A DNA stretch of 64,000 nt. Origin: Barnesiella merdipullorum (GTDB taxonomy: Bacteria > Bacteroidota > Bacteroidia > Bacteroidales > Barnesiellaceae). The stretch is from contig DXBT01000014.1 in the NCBI GenBank assembly GCA_019116365.1, forward strand, positions 1 to 64,000, read 5' to 3'. This document shows positions 1 through 9,040 of this stretch, piece after piece. Each line of letters starts with the position of its first letter. Position 1 is the first letter of the stretch. A program made the position numbers and the translations under genes. The notes beneath the pieces are model-generated. The model did no database searches. It saw only the letters and a list, made by a program, of their open reading frames with translations, and was not told the origin of the DNA.

Positions 1-9
1 AAAGTGTTG

Positions 10-42
10 CAAAGGTACACCCTTTACCCCTTTCACTCCAAA
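10..42 (-). promoter_or_regulatory. Bacteroidetes-type promoter for a gene left of the window
   Basis: Read on the minus strand, TTTG (39-42) is followed after 21 bases by TACCTTTG (10-17), an exact match to the Bacteroidetes -33/-7 consensus. Transcription would start within the first few bases of the window and run left, so the gene it serves is outside. The rest of 1-204 shows no credible gene or clear terminator. Confidence 0.6.
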
Positions 43-204
43 TTTTTTACCAACTTTTTTTCAAAAAATTTTCAGCCTCGACACAAAGCCTTTAGTCCTC
101 TGTGTTTTACAACCTCATTTTTTTTCGAAGATGCTCTATCCTTTCTCGAGTATTCCATCCCTGCCCACCATGTTTTTTCGTGCCAACAGAGATAGCGAGG
201 TGCA

Positions 205-690
205 TTAATCGACTTTCTTTTGTTTGCCGCTGAATTCTTTTATATCCAAACGTATGATTTCGGTACGATGAAACGACTTCTCGGCATATTTCAAACCGAT
301 GGTTATATCGTCGGGAGAATATTTCTCCAACAGGAGTTGCAAGGCGTGATGCCGCTCATCGGCCGACAGGCCTATTTGTGCCCGACATTTCAAGACGATG
401 CTCTCATAGCCGGTGGTAAATTTATCGGGCAGGAGGTGGGTATGCCCCACTACACAAAAGGAAGCCTCGGGATGTTGACGGATACAGTCGAGTTTCTTCC
501 CGACAGGAGCGCCATGCAGATAGAGGTGGTCGTGTCCATCCCACACGTAGTTGACGGGGATTCCGTAGGGGTTACCTTCGGAATCGACCAGGGAGAGCAC
601 TCCATACTCGCCCTCACGCAGGAGATGCAGCGCACGGGACTCGTCGAGCAGACGGTCTTGCCGCCGCACGGTTGAATTGTCGAATATCAT
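205..690 (-). CDS. Pyridoxamine 5'-phosphate oxidase family protein (NimA-like)
   Basis: A 161-residue protein of the split-barrel flavin-binding family that includes the nitroimidazole-resistance protein NimA. The N-terminal third (GEYGVLSLVDSEGNPYGIPV) and the following HGAPVGKKLD stretch are typical of the family's FMN-binding region. It probably reduces small molecules with bound flavin in the cytoplasm; the substrate cannot be read from the sequence. It starts 12 bases after the coiled-coil gene ends and is likely the last gene of a three-gene leftward operon. Homology to Nim does not by itself show drug resistance, since chromosomal members of this family are common in Bacteroidales. 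Confidence 0.8.
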   Translation of the reverse strand: MIFDNSTVRRQDRLLDESRALHLLREGEYGVLSLVDSEGNPYGIPVNYVWDGHDHLYLHGAPVGKKLDCIRQHPEASFCVVGHTHLLPDKFTTGYESIVLKCRAQIGLSADERHHALQLLLEKYSPDDITIGLKYAEKSFHRTEIIRLDIKEFSGKQKKVD

Positions 691-702
691 GAATGACAGG
701 GA

Positions 703-2358
703 TTACCACAGAGACATTTGCGAAGGGTCGATCTGGTGCGCTTTCTTCTGCTCCAGAGCGGCCTGTTCCTCGGCTTCGCGTTTCTTTTTCTCTTCTTCCT
801 TGCGCTTGGCTATCATCTCGGGGGTATCGGGCCGGGTAGGAATCAGCCAATTGTCGCCAAAGGTATCGAGGCCCGGGAAATCGTCGTCGGCTACCTCTTC
901 GACCTTCTCGGGTGATTTGGCTTTGCGGCGGTGTTTCTTTTCGGGCTTTGGTGTTTCGACCGATTGCTCGACGGGTTGTTCGGGCTTTTCGGGTGCGGCT
1001 ACCGGTTCGACTTCGACAGCAAGTTCGGAAGCGGCAGCAGGCTGACCACCAGACTCGGCATCGAAACTTATCACGGCCGGCTCGGGCTTCTCTTCGACAG
1101 GGGCCGAGGGAGCGACAACGGGATCGGACTTCTCGACCTCGACCGGTTTGGCAGCCTGGAGAGTCTCTATCTGCGAAAGCAGTTCCTGCCGCTGACTGCG
1201 CAATGCAGCCACCAGCGCATTGGCACTTTCCAAATCGGCCTTCAAGGCATTAAGCGCCTCGAGATGTGATGCGCTTTCTTCAGTCTGGCTTTCGAGCCGC
1301 TCGTTGCGCTGTGCCATTTCGCTCAGTCGTGTCTGCAACCGGGAATTGGCTTCGCCAAGGGTTTGCAGTTCTTTGTTGAGTTGCGCAATTTTCTCGTCCT
1401 TGGAGGCTTTTACCTGCTCGAACTGATGAAGCTTGGCCTCGACCTCATCCATAACTTTCAGCCCACTTTGAGCTTCGGCGAGTTCGGCTTCGAGAGTTTG
1501 TATTTGTGTAGAGAGTTGTGACACTTTCTCCTCTTGTCGGGCCAACTCTTTTTGGGCCGTCTCTGCCTGTGTTGCCGCAGCCTGTTCGGCCTCGCGGGCT
1601 TGAGACAAATCGGCACGGGCTTGCTGCAACTCGGTGCGGAGCTGATCAACCTCGGCCGAGTTCTCGGTCTGTTTTTTCAACTCGCTTTTCAATTGGGTTA
1701 TTTCGGCAAAGGCCGAATCGAGCTCTTCCTGATGCACGTTCGAGACTTTGAGTTTATTGACCAGGCTTTTGTTCTCGAGTTCAAACTGTTCTTTCTCGGC
1801 CTCGAGCGTGGCAATGCGAGCTTCCAACTCGTGTACCTTCTCGGTGACGGCCCGTTTCTGACGCTCGGCACTCAACTGGGCACTCTGCATGGTGTTGCGC
1901 TGCTCTTCGAGCTCTTTCACCTTGACCCGAGCCTCCTCGACTTCGCGAGTCAAAGCCTGATGCTTTGTCTCCCACTTGCGGGCGACCCACTCACGAGAAC
2001 GCACATTGACATCGGCAATAAACTTCTTGAAGGGCTCGTCGAGTTGCTCGAAGAGGTATTTCTTTTCGGTATCCTTGTCGAGAGCTGCCAATACATACTC
2101 GGGCAGCGAGCGATTAAGCATCTCGACCAAGACATCGAGTAATGTATCGGGAAGCTGTATCTCACTCGCCTCCTCCTGAGAAAGTTTTGCGCCTTGCTCC
2201 GCTCCGGCAGGAGTTGCCTTCTCTACTGTCTCGACTTGCGGTCCTTTGTCACGCACACAAGCATTCGTTATATTTTCGGCCGTATAAGGCTGTGATTCCA
2301 ATTCGTCGTCTTCGCCAGAAAAGCCCAATGCTCTCCCTACTTTTTTTAATATAGACAT
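703..2358 (-). CDS. Long coiled-coil protein of unknown function
   Basis: A 551-residue cytoplasmic-looking protein without signal peptide or membrane segment. Residues about 60-110 form a short globular part. From about 120 to 400 the sequence is almost continuous heptad-rich coiled coil, with many E, Q, K and L residues. A Pro/Ala/Glu/Val-rich linker follows, then a charged lysine/glutamate segment and a conserved-looking tail (FPGLDTFGDNWLIPTRPDTP, ending in PSQMSLW). It lies 3 bases downstream of the receiver/PEP-binding gene, so the two are probably translated together and may act together; the coiled coil could serve as a scaffold. No enzymatic motif was found and no function is assigned. 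Confidence 0.75.
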   Translation of the reverse strand: MSILKKVGRALGFSGEDDELESQPYTAENITNACVRDKGPQVETVEKATPAGAEQGAKLSQEEASEIQLPDTLLDVLVEMLNRSLPEYVLAALDKDTEKKYLFEQLDEPFKKFIADVNVRSREWVARKWETKHQALTREVEEARVKVKELEEQRNTMQSAQLSAERQKRAVTEKVHELEARIATLEAEKEQFELENKSLVNKLKVSNVHQEELDSAFAEITQLKSELKKQTENSAEVDQLRTELQQARADLSQAREAEQAAATQAETAQKELARQEEKVSQLSTQIQTLEAELAEAQSGLKVMDEVEAKLHQFEQVKASKDEKIAQLNKELQTLGEANSRLQTRLSEMAQRNERLESQTEESASHLEALNALKADLESANALVAALRSQRQELLSQIETLQAAKPVEVEKSDPVVAPSAPVEEKPEPAVISFDAESGGQPAAASELAVEVEPVAAPEKPEQPVEQSVETPKPEKKHRRKAKSPEKVEEVADDDFPGLDTFGDNWLIPTRPDTPEMIAKRKEEEKKKREAEEQAALEQKKAHQIDPSQMSLW

Positions 2359-2361
2359 AGC

Positions 2362-5349
2362 TTATTCTACTTTTTTGTTTTCATTCAGGTCTAAGCCCGG
2401 TTTGGTGACCAGTCCCTTGCCCTTGCGTCCGTTAATCTCGATCAACACGGGATGGTCGAATTTAACTATTCTCAAAAATTCAGACTCGTAAACCGCCGGC
2501 AAACTGTTGAGATAGGCTTCGTCGTAGTAGCCATCGCCAGCAAACGAGTTGACCGTGAAATAGCCGACACCAAACGAGGTCAGGTTTTGGAAAAAGTGTG
2601 TACCCTGACTCGGCTCTATGCGGTAGTTGTCGAGCGCCGATTCGACAATGAGTCGAGCCGAAGAGATGTGCGGCCACTTGACCGGTATTCCCAACGAAGA
2701 GTCGCTCGAGCCCCACCGTCCGGGGCCTATGAGGATATAGTACTCGTCCCGCTCGGTAAAGGTACGATTTATTTTTTCTATTTCTCTTGCAATCGTGACA
2801 TTATTTGATGCCTTGAAGTTTTGCGACTTGACATACACGATATGACGCACGTTGTCCATGATACCATGCCCCAGAGCGGTATTGCTCTTCAAAATAGTCT
2901 TCTCGTCGGGTATATCCATCACCTCGTCGTTGAGCATCTCTTTCATATCGACAATGGGTCGTATCTGCAACCAATAGACCGTACCGGGATTGCCGCCTGT
3001 ACCATTGAGGTTTCCGGCAAACTCGATTTCGACGGGACGCCCCATCTCGCGACTGCCTACCGTGAGCATCGAGTCGAGAATCGTAGCCAGGGGGAAGGCA
3101 TTGTGCTTCAAGATATTGGCAAAGGTAACCACCTTGCGTCCTCCCTCGTAATAGCCGTCGCGTATAATCTGATCCATGGGATCGTAGGTCGATACCATCA
3201 GCCGCAGGGAGTTGTCTTTTTCGGCATCACGCACCGAGAGTTTAAGCAGATTGAAACCATCGTCAATCGAAAAGTTTTTATTGCTACGCTTCATGTCCAA
3301 GGCGTAAAAGCGAGTTTGGGTATCGCGCAGAGCCAGATCGAGCGTGCTGGTTTGCAGTATCTTGTTGGGATGCCGAGGCGAGAAACGCAAGCTGCGTCCA
3401 CCATCGACAATGTATTTGCCCAGCCCGACGGCCAAATCGACCACGCCATCTTCGGCCTTCTCGTCGTTAATGGGGTAATAGTTGATCGATCGCCCTACTC
3501 CGGCAAAAGAGGGATAGTAGCGGTCGCCATACTGTGTGCCCACGACTTCTTGCAGGATGATAGCCATCTTCTCCTGGTCGATGACATTGGAAGTAGCGGT
3601 CATATAGGCCTTGCTGTCGGCATAGAATACCGAGGCATAGACGGCTTTCACCGCATCGAGCAACAAGCGCAGCATCTCTTCCTTGTCGTCGAGCGCCGGT
3701 ATCATGTAGGTCGAATAGATGCCGGCAAAGGGCTGGTAGTGCGAGTCTTCCAGCAGGCTCGACGAACGCACGGCAATGGGCTTGCCCACGACATCGAAGA
3801 AGGCCAAAAGGTCAGGGTTCAACTCTTCGGGGAGTTTTGCCTTGAGAAAATGGTCGAGAATCTCCTCGTCGGATATATCGGAGAGCGCTACCTGATAGAG
3901 GTTGTTGCTCTCCATGAAGGTGTCGAAAATATCGGTACAGAGTACCACCGTCTTGGGCACCGTCACATTCACCCCTTCGATATCGTCGAAGATGGGGTTT
4001 CGCTTGATCATGGCGTCGATAAAGGCCAAACCGCGGCCTTTACCCCCCAACGAGCCATCGCCGATGCGGGCAAAATTGGAGTATTTGTCGAAGCGGTCGC
4101 GCTTGAAGATGGCCACTACTCCCCGGTTCTTCATCTTCCGATACTGCACGATGGCATCAAAAATGAGTTGCCTGATTTCGGAAATCTCGCTCAAGTCGGT
4201 AATGCGACGCGGCTGCAACGCTTCGGCCATGGGGAATATGGCCCGCGAATAGAGCCATCGCGATATGTGGTTGCGCGTAGCATGGTAATATAGCGACTCG
4301 TCGGGGATGATGTCGATATTGTCCTGCAAATCCTTGAGGTTCTTGATGGTGACAATGGGCTCTCCCGTATGGGGATTGATAAAGGTAAAGTCACCGAAAC
4401 CGAAGTTCTTCAGAATCGTTTTGCGCAAATCGACAGGCAGTTTCTTGGAGTTCTTGTCCAGAAACGAAGCATTCAGTCGGATGGCCTCCTTGTGATTCTC
4501 CCACTCGGACGACTCGATGATGAGCGGCAAATAGGGATCGCACGAACGCACATAGGAGCAGAACTTGATGCCTGCCTTCTTGTCTTTCTCTCCGGCTCGA
4601 ATGAACGAGACATCGGAGATGATGCCCAACATATTCCCCGAGTATTTCTCGTAGATCTGCATCGCCTCCTCATAGGTGCGGGCCAACATGACCTTGGGGC
4701 GCCCCCGCATGCGCAGCATACGCTCATGCTCGTTCAGTGCCTCGGTCGAGAAGATTTGCGACTGCTTTAATACGAAATTATACAGATGCGGCAGAATAGA
4801 CGAATAGAAACGAATGGAATCTTCGACCAGCAGAATGAGCTGTACACCCACCGAGGTGATATCGACCTCGGCATTCATCTTGTCCTCGATGAGCTTGATG
4901 ATAGCCACCAGCAAATCGACATTGCCCAACCAACTGAAGACGTAATCGACCCCGCTCAAGTCTTCCTTGGCGATGCGCCTCGACACCTCGTGAGAGAAGG
5001 GAGTGAGCACCACAATAGGTATATAGGGATAGAGACGCTTCATGGCTTTGGCCTGGGTAAAGGTCTCGGAGCAATCGACACCCGGCATGGTAATGATAAG
5101 GTCGTAGCGCTTCATGGCCAACTCTTCGAAGGCCTCTTCGTTGGTCGTTACCTGCTTCACCCGCGGAGGCGAACTCAGGTTCAACGACACATACTCAAAA
5201 TAAATTTGCTCTTCGACCCGCCCGTCTTCCTCCATGATAAAGGCATCGTAGCGACTCGCAACAAGTAAGACATTGAAGACCCTTTTTTGCATTAAGTTAG
5301 CAAAAGAGGTATCTTTCAAGTACAATTGATTTATATTTGGTCGATTCAT
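2362..5349 (-). CDS. Receiver-like/PEP-pyruvate-binding (PPDK N-type) fusion protein
   Basis: A 995-residue protein. The first ~400 residues hold two response-regulator-like segments, one around ALNEHERMLRMRGRPKVMLA and an earlier one with YDLIITMPGVDCS. The second half is the ATP-grasp, nucleotide-binding part of PEP synthase/pyruvate phosphate dikinase, with GSLGGKGRGLAFIDAM and GKPIAVRSSSLLEDSH. The phosphohistidine swivel domain and the PEP/pyruvate barrel of true PEP synthase are absent, since the protein ends shortly after the ATP-grasp core. It is therefore not a complete PEP synthase. It may be a signalling or phosphotransfer protein with a partner in the adjoining coiled-coil product. 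It is the first gene of the leftward operon. Confidence 0.8.
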   Translation of the reverse strand: MNRPNINQLYLKDTSFANLMQKRVFNVLLVASRYDAFIMEEDGRVEEQIYFEYVSLNLSSPPRVKQVTTNEEAFEELAMKRYDLIITMPGVDCSETFTQAKAMKRLYPYIPIVVLTPFSHEVSRRIAKEDLSGVDYVFSWLGNVDLLVAIIKLIEDKMNAEVDITSVGVQLILLVEDSIRFYSSILPHLYNFVLKQSQIFSTEALNEHERMLRMRGRPKVMLARTYEEAMQIYEKYSGNMLGIISDVSFIRAGEKDKKAGIKFCSYVRSCDPYLPLIIESSEWENHKEAIRLNASFLDKNSKKLPVDLRKTILKNFGFGDFTFINPHTGEPIVTIKNLKDLQDNIDIIPDESLYYHATRNHISRWLYSRAIFPMAEALQPRRITDLSEISEIRQLIFDAIVQYRKMKNRGVVAIFKRDRFDKYSNFARIGDGSLGGKGRGLAFIDAMIKRNPIFDDIEGVNVTVPKTVVLCTDIFDTFMESNNLYQVALSDISDEEILDHFLKAKLPEELNPDLLAFFDVVGKPIAVRSSSLLEDSHYQPFAGIYSTYMIPALDDKEEMLRLLLDAVKAVYASVFYADSKAYMTATSNVIDQEKMAIILQEVVGTQYGDRYYPSFAGVGRSINYYPINDEKAEDGVVDLAVGLGKYIVDGGRSLRFSPRHPNKILQTSTLDLALRDTQTRFYALDMKRSNKNFSIDDGFNLLKLSVRDAEKDNSLRLMVSTYDPMDQIIRDGYYEGGRKVVTFANILKHNAFPLATILDSMLTVGSREMGRPVEIEFAGNLNGTGGNPGTVYWLQIRPIVDMKEMLNDEVMDIPDEKTILKSNTALGHGIMDNVRHIVYVKSQNFKASNNVTIAREIEKINRTFTERDEYYILIGPGRWGSSDSSLGIPVKWPHISSARLIVESALDNYRIEPSQGTHFFQNLTSFGVGYFTVNSFAGDGYYDEAYLNSLPAVYESEFLRIVKFDHPVLIEINGRKGKGLVTKPGLDLNENKKVE

Positions 5350-5409
5350 TGTTCTATTGTCGATTTAGCCTTACAAAATGCTATTTCACTTTTTTGCAGT
5401 TTAATTGTT

Positions 5410-5417
5410 CAAAAGTA
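5410..5417 (-). promoter_or_regulatory. Candidate -7 box for the PEP-binding operon
   Basis: TACTTTTG on the minus strand matches TAnnTTTG and lies about 60 bases upstream of the start at 5349. No good TTTG is seen at the right distance, so only half of the promoter is supported. Confidence 0.35.
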
Positions 5418-5449
5418 GTAAAAAAAATTTTTTTATCCATAGAATTATG

Positions 5450-5457
5450 TACATTTG
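5450..5457 (+). promoter_or_regulatory. Candidate -7 box for gdhA
   Basis: TACATTTG on the plus strand matches the Bacteroidetes -7 element and is preceded by a T-rich stretch where the -33 element would fall. The leader before the gdhA start is about 60 bases and carries a purine-rich CCCAGGAGGT at 5482-5491. Confidence 0.45.
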
Positions 5458-5526
5458 CGATAAGAGAAACGAGTATCTCCCCCAGGAGGTACCCAACCAT
5501 GAATTTAACTTAACAACATCGCGACT

Positions 5527-6861
5527 ATGAACATTGAGCACATCATGACATCATTGGAGGCAAAGCACCCCGGTGAGTCGGAGTATTTACAAGCGGTACA
5601 CGAGGTGTTACTCTCTATCGAGGAGGTCTATAACCAACACCCCGAATTCGAAAAAGCCAAGCTGATTGAGCGGCTTGTCGAGCCCGACAGAATCATCACC
5701 TTCAAAGTACCCTGGGTTGATGACAATGGTGAAATACAGATAAACCTGGGTTACCGTGTGCAATTCAACAACGCCATTGGCCCGTACAAAGGCGGTATCC
5801 GTTTCCACGCTTCGGTAAACCTTTCCATATTGAAATTCCTGGGATTTGAACAGACCTTCAAAAACGCCCTCACCACATTGCCTATGGGCGGCGCCAAAGG
5901 AGGTTCGGACTTCAGCCCGCGCGGCAAATCAGACGCCGAAATCATGCGTTTCTGCCAATCCTTCATGCTGGAGTTGTGGCGCCATCTGGGCCCCGACACC
6001 GACGTGCCTGCCGGCGATATAGGCGTAGGCGGCCGCGAGGTAGGCTACATGTTTGGCATGTACAAGAAACTCACTCACGAACACACCGGTACGTTTACGG
6101 GCAAAGGTCTCGAATTTGGTGGCTCGCTCATTCGTCCCGAGGCAACCGGTTACGGAGGTCTCTACTTCGTAAAACAGATGTTGGCTACCAAGGGTATCGA
6201 CATCGCCGGCAAACGCATCGCCATCAGTGGTTTCGGCAACGTAGCCTGGGGTGCCGCCTCGAAAGCAACCCAACTGGGTGCCAAGGTGGTAACCATATCG
6301 GGTCCCGATGGTTATGTATATGACCCCGACGGTATTTCGGGCGAGAAGATCGACTACATGCTCGAGTTGCGTGCTTCGGGCGAAGATATCGTAGCACCCT
6401 ATGCCGAGAAATATGGTGTACAATTCTTCCCCGGCAAACGTCCTTGGGAACAGAAAGTCGATATCGCTCTGCCTTGCGCTACCCAAAACGAGCTCGACGA
6501 AGAGGATGCCAAGAAACTGATCGAGAACGGCGTAATCTGCGTAGGCGAGATTTCCAACATGGGTTGCCGTCCCGAAGCGATTGACCTCTTTATCCAACAC
6601 CGCATCATGTACGGTCCGGGCAAAGCTGTTAACGCCGGTGGTGTAGCTACCTCGGGATTGGAAATGACTCAAAACGCCATGCACATCTCGTGGACGGCCG
6701 AAGAGGTTGACCAACGCCTGCACACCATCATGAGCGACATCCACGCTCAATGTGTGAAATATGGTACCGAACCCGACGGTTACATCAACTACATGAAGGG
6801 CGCCAACATCGCCGGCTTCATGAAAGTAGCCAAAGCCATGATGGCTCAAGGTGTCATCTAA
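5527..6861 (+). CDS. gdhA: Glutamate dehydrogenase, NADP-type
   Basis: A 444-residue hexameric-type glutamate dehydrogenase, the usual length for bacterial GdhA. It interconverts 2-oxoglutarate plus ammonium with glutamate and is a main ammonium-assimilation enzyme in Bacteroidales. The substrate domain carries GPYKGGIRFH and PMGGAKGGSDFSPRGKSD, where the catalytic lysine lies. The dinucleotide fold begins at GKRIAISGFGNVAWGAA. The gene stands alone, divergent from the PEP-binding operon, with a clear terminator behind it. The family and length make the assignment secure. The NADP preference is inferred from similarity rather than from a diagnostic residue. Confidence 0.97.
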   Translation: MNIEHIMTSLEAKHPGESEYLQAVHEVLLSIEEVYNQHPEFEKAKLIERLVEPDRIITFKVPWVDDNGEIQINLGYRVQFNNAIGPYKGGIRFHASVNLSILKFLGFEQTFKNALTTLPMGGAKGGSDFSPRGKSDAEIMRFCQSFMLELWRHLGPDTDVPAGDIGVGGREVGYMFGMYKKLTHEHTGTFTGKGLEFGGSLIRPEATGYGGLYFVKQMLATKGIDIAGKRIAISGFGNVAWGAASKATQLGAKVVTISGPDGYVYDPDGISGEKIDYMLELRASGEDIVAPYAEKYGVQFFPGKRPWEQKVDIALPCATQNELDEEDAKKLIENGVICVGEISNMGCRPEAIDLFIQHRIMYGPGKAVNAGGVATSGLEMTQNAMHISWTAEEVDQRLHTIMSDIHAQCVKYGTEPDGYINYMKGANIAGFMKVAKAMMAQGVI

Positions 6862-6908
6862 ATCGGCGGATATAAAAAAGATAAAACAACCTACCGATAA
6901 ATAACGAA

Positions 6909-6945
6909 GAGGGCGACCGCGCATTGCGGGGTCGCCCTCTTTCTT
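6909..6945 (+). terminator. gdhA terminator, probably bidirectional
   Basis: GAGGGCGACC (6909-6918) pairs perfectly with GGTCGCCCTC (6930-6939) around an 11-base loop, followed by TTTCTTGTT. It lies between convergent genes and could also stop the leftward transcript ending at 6993. Confidence 0.8.
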
Positions 6946-6992
6946 GTTCATATATACTATTTTGAATCTCCTCTACAAACGCCGCAAAGGTA

Positions 6993-7376
6993 TTACAACA
7001 CCTTGACCAAATCGAGACGGTCGTCGCGCAACCGGGCAGTAGCCCAGTTGATCGAGGTAATGGTATAGAGGCTGCAAGGAGCCGTATCGTCGGCCATGTG
7101 ACGCAGATACACGGGATTTTGAATGATAGCCTCACCCACGGTAAGCAGATGGTTCTTGTCCAATTGCTCGCGTATGGTGCGACAGAACTCCTCCTTCTCG
7201 GATTCAAAACTGGGCGAAACGACAAACAATACGCCCTCACAAAAGGTAGTCAGGGAAACCTCGCGCTGAAAAGGCAATATATTGTCCACCAGATTCTCTT
7301 GGGTCAGGTAGAGAATATGCTTGTTCAACAACGAGCGTCTATAACATAACTGATGTGAGAAGAATCCTTTTTTCAT
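6993..7376 (-). CDS. Small hypothetical protein
   Basis: A 127-residue protein with no signal peptide, membrane span or motif that I recognise. Its N-terminus (MKKGFFSHQLCYRRSLLNKH) is basic and the rest is mixed. It lies 12 bases downstream of the DUF4296 lipoprotein gene and reads in the same direction, so it is probably the last gene of the ileS-dksA-lspA transcript. The open frame fills the space between the operon and the terminator at 6909-6945, which supports it as a real gene. No function is proposed. Confidence 0.6.
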   Translation of the reverse strand: MKKGFFSHQLCYRRSLLNKHILYLTQENLVDNILPFQREVSLTTFCEGVLFVVSPSFESEKEEFCRTIREQLDKNHLLTVGEAIIQNPVYLRHMADDTAPCSLYTITSINWATARLRDDRLDLVKVL

Positions 7377-7388
7377 CCTATTGGCTAT

Positions 7389-8237
7389 TTATGAATCTAT
7401 TTTTATTCTTTTGAGTGCTCCTTGCCAATTCCGATGCTGTTCGTGGTCGGGGCTTTCGGGCAACGACTTCTGCGTGCTCACCTGCGGGAAGCGGTCGTTA
7501 TAGTGCCGGCGAACAAGCGAGATACTGTCGATATACAACTTTCCCTGAACCGGCTGCACAGGCAGCACGACATACCCATAGAGGCGCAGTAGCGACGAAA
7601 CCGAATCGGACTGCAGCGGCAGTGTGCACCAGCCCTCCCGAGTGACATCGACCTGGTTATAGACCACATCGTTGTTGCTATGACGTATGGCCATATACAC
7701 CTGAGGCTTGACGGCCAGCTTGGGCAACAGCAACACCTTGAAGCGCAATTCGAAATAGTCGCGGGTGTGGAAGTTTTCGTCGGGAGCAATATCGAAGGTG
7801 AGCAGATTGGTGGCCTGCCGGGTATCGAAGACATGAGCCCGAGTCTGTTTCCACACATCCACACTGTCGCCGGGTTGCGACATGGTTTGCGAGTTGTCCT
7901 CGGCCAGGAGTTTCTTGGCCTCCTCATTCTCGGCCTTGAGGCGCTCTATCACCTGCTCGTATATCGTCATATACTCCTCGATATGATGGCCATACCACAC
8001 CAGATTGGTGTCGAACTGCTCTTGCGTGATACCGTGTTTCAAGAATACGGCTTCCCGCAATTTCTTCTTGTCGGCATCGTTGTTGTAGATGTTGTAGTTC
8101 GACTCGATTACCGCCTCGGCTTTATGGACATCGACCAGCAGATCGACCATCTTCTTTTCGCTCAAGACATAGTCGGGGTCGTGGCTACAGGCAGCCACCG
8201 CAAACAGAGCTATTATGACATATACCAGGTTTCTCAT
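7389..8237 (-). CDS. DUF4296 lipoprotein
   Basis: A 282-residue predicted lipoprotein. The signal peptide ends in a lipobox (VAAC, Cys17), and residues about 22-105 resemble the DUF4296 domain seen throughout Bacteroidetes (ending LVWYGHHIEEYMTIYEQVIE). The C-terminal half looks like a beta-rich carbohydrate-binding-type fold, but that is a guess from composition. It starts 6 bases after lspA, the enzyme that would process its own signal peptide, and the pairing suggests only a conserved operon. The role is unknown. Confidence 0.8.
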   Translation of the reverse strand: MRNLVYVIIALFAVAACSHDPDYVLSEKKMVDLLVDVHKAEAVIESNYNIYNNDADKKKLREAVFLKHGITQEQFDTNLVWYGHHIEEYMTIYEQVIERLKAENEEAKKLLAEDNSQTMSQPGDSVDVWKQTRAHVFDTRQATNLLTFDIAPDENFHTRDYFELRFKVLLLPKLAVKPQVYMAIRHSNNDVVYNQVDVTREGWCTLPLQSDSVSSLLRLYGYVVLPVQPVQGKLYIDSISLVRRHYNDRFPQVSTQKSLPESPDHEQHRNWQGALKRIKIDS

Positions 8238-8243
8238 ATCGCA

Positions 8244-8876
8244 TTACTCGGACTTCGACTCTTTCTTGTGGTCGGTAGAGAGATATCGGTGATAAAACAA
8301 GATGAGACATATGACTCCCACCGAGATGGCCGAATCGGCTATGTTGAATACGGGACGGAAGAATTCGAACAGCTCCCCTCCTACCCAAGGCATCCAGTCG
8401 GGCCAGTAGAAACTGAAGAGCGGGAAGTAGAGCATATCGACTACCCGGCCGTAGAAGAGCCCGGCGTATCCATCGCCCGGTACAAACGAGGCGACCAACG
8501 GGGGCATGGGGTTGTCGAATATCAGTCCATAGAACAGGCAGTCGATGATGTTGCCTGCTGCCCCGGCAATAATCAGTGCCAGACAGACGATGAACCCCGT
8601 GGGCATTTGGGGGTTCTTCTTCACCCGATTCAGTATCCACACCAGCAGGACGACGGCTACAACGCGGAAGAGTGTCAGGAAAAGCTTACTCCCCACCTCC
8701 ATGCCGAATGCCATGCCGTTGTTCTCGATAAAGGCAATGTAGAACCAGTCGGTCACATGAATGGCCTGGCCGATATACATGTGGGTTTTCACCCATATCT
8801 TCACGACCTGGTCGATAATGAGTACAAGCACGATCACCGCGAGGGCGATTTGGCCTTTGGTCAATTTCTTCATCAT
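8244..8876 (-). CDS. lspA: Lipoprotein signal peptidase (signal peptidase II)
   Basis: A 210-residue inner-membrane aspartic protease that cleaves the signal peptide of diacylated prolipoproteins. Four hydrophobic segments are visible, the first being IALAVIVLVLIIDQVVKIWV. The two catalytic aspartates lie in GAAGNIIDCLFYG and VFNIADSAIS. It is somewhat longer than the E. coli enzyme because of an insert between these motifs, as is usual in Bacteroidales. It lies downstream of the dksA-like gene with a 164-base gap that contains a hairpin followed by a short T run, a possible attenuator. Confidence 0.95.
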   Translation of the reverse strand: MMKKLTKGQIALAVIVLVLIIDQVVKIWVKTHMYIGQAIHVTDWFYIAFIENNGMAFGMEVGSKLFLTLFRVVAVVLLVWILNRVKKNPQMPTGFIVCLALIIAGAAGNIIDCLFYGLIFDNPMPPLVASFVPGDGYAGLFYGRVVDMLYFPLFSFYWPDWMPWVGGELFEFFRPVFNIADSAISVGVICLILFYHRYLSTDHKKESKSE

Positions 8877-8890
8877 TTTTCTCTTTATTC

Positions 8891-8947
8891 AAAAACAGAT
8901 TCGACCTTCGTGCTTTTCCTGTCGAGAAGAGCAACCGAAGGTCGAAT
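8891..8947 (-). promoter_or_regulatory. Hairpin with T run just upstream of lspA
   Basis: ATTCGACCTTCG (8899-8910) and CGAAGGTCGAAT (8936-8947) form a perfect 12-base-pair stem with a 25-base loop. In the direction of transcription the stem is followed by CTGTTTTTG, and the lspA start lies about 14 bases further on. It could be a weak terminator or attenuator between dksA and lspA. Confidence 0.5.
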
Positions 8948-9040
8948 TGTATTCAGCATATCGCTTCGATAAGTTTTACAAAACCGGCGTAACCTCCTGC
9001 GGCTTCCCGCAGGGAGCCGACAGGCAGGAGTGCGGCCCAC

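Noticed and set aside
4..195. A 63-codon open frame at the left edge.
   Set aside because: It overlaps a strong leftward promoter, has no ribosome site and a composition unlike a protein.
205..690. A nitroimidazole resistance gene call.
   Set aside because: Family membership is clear, but chromosomal NimA-like flavoproteins are common and resistance cannot be read from sequence.
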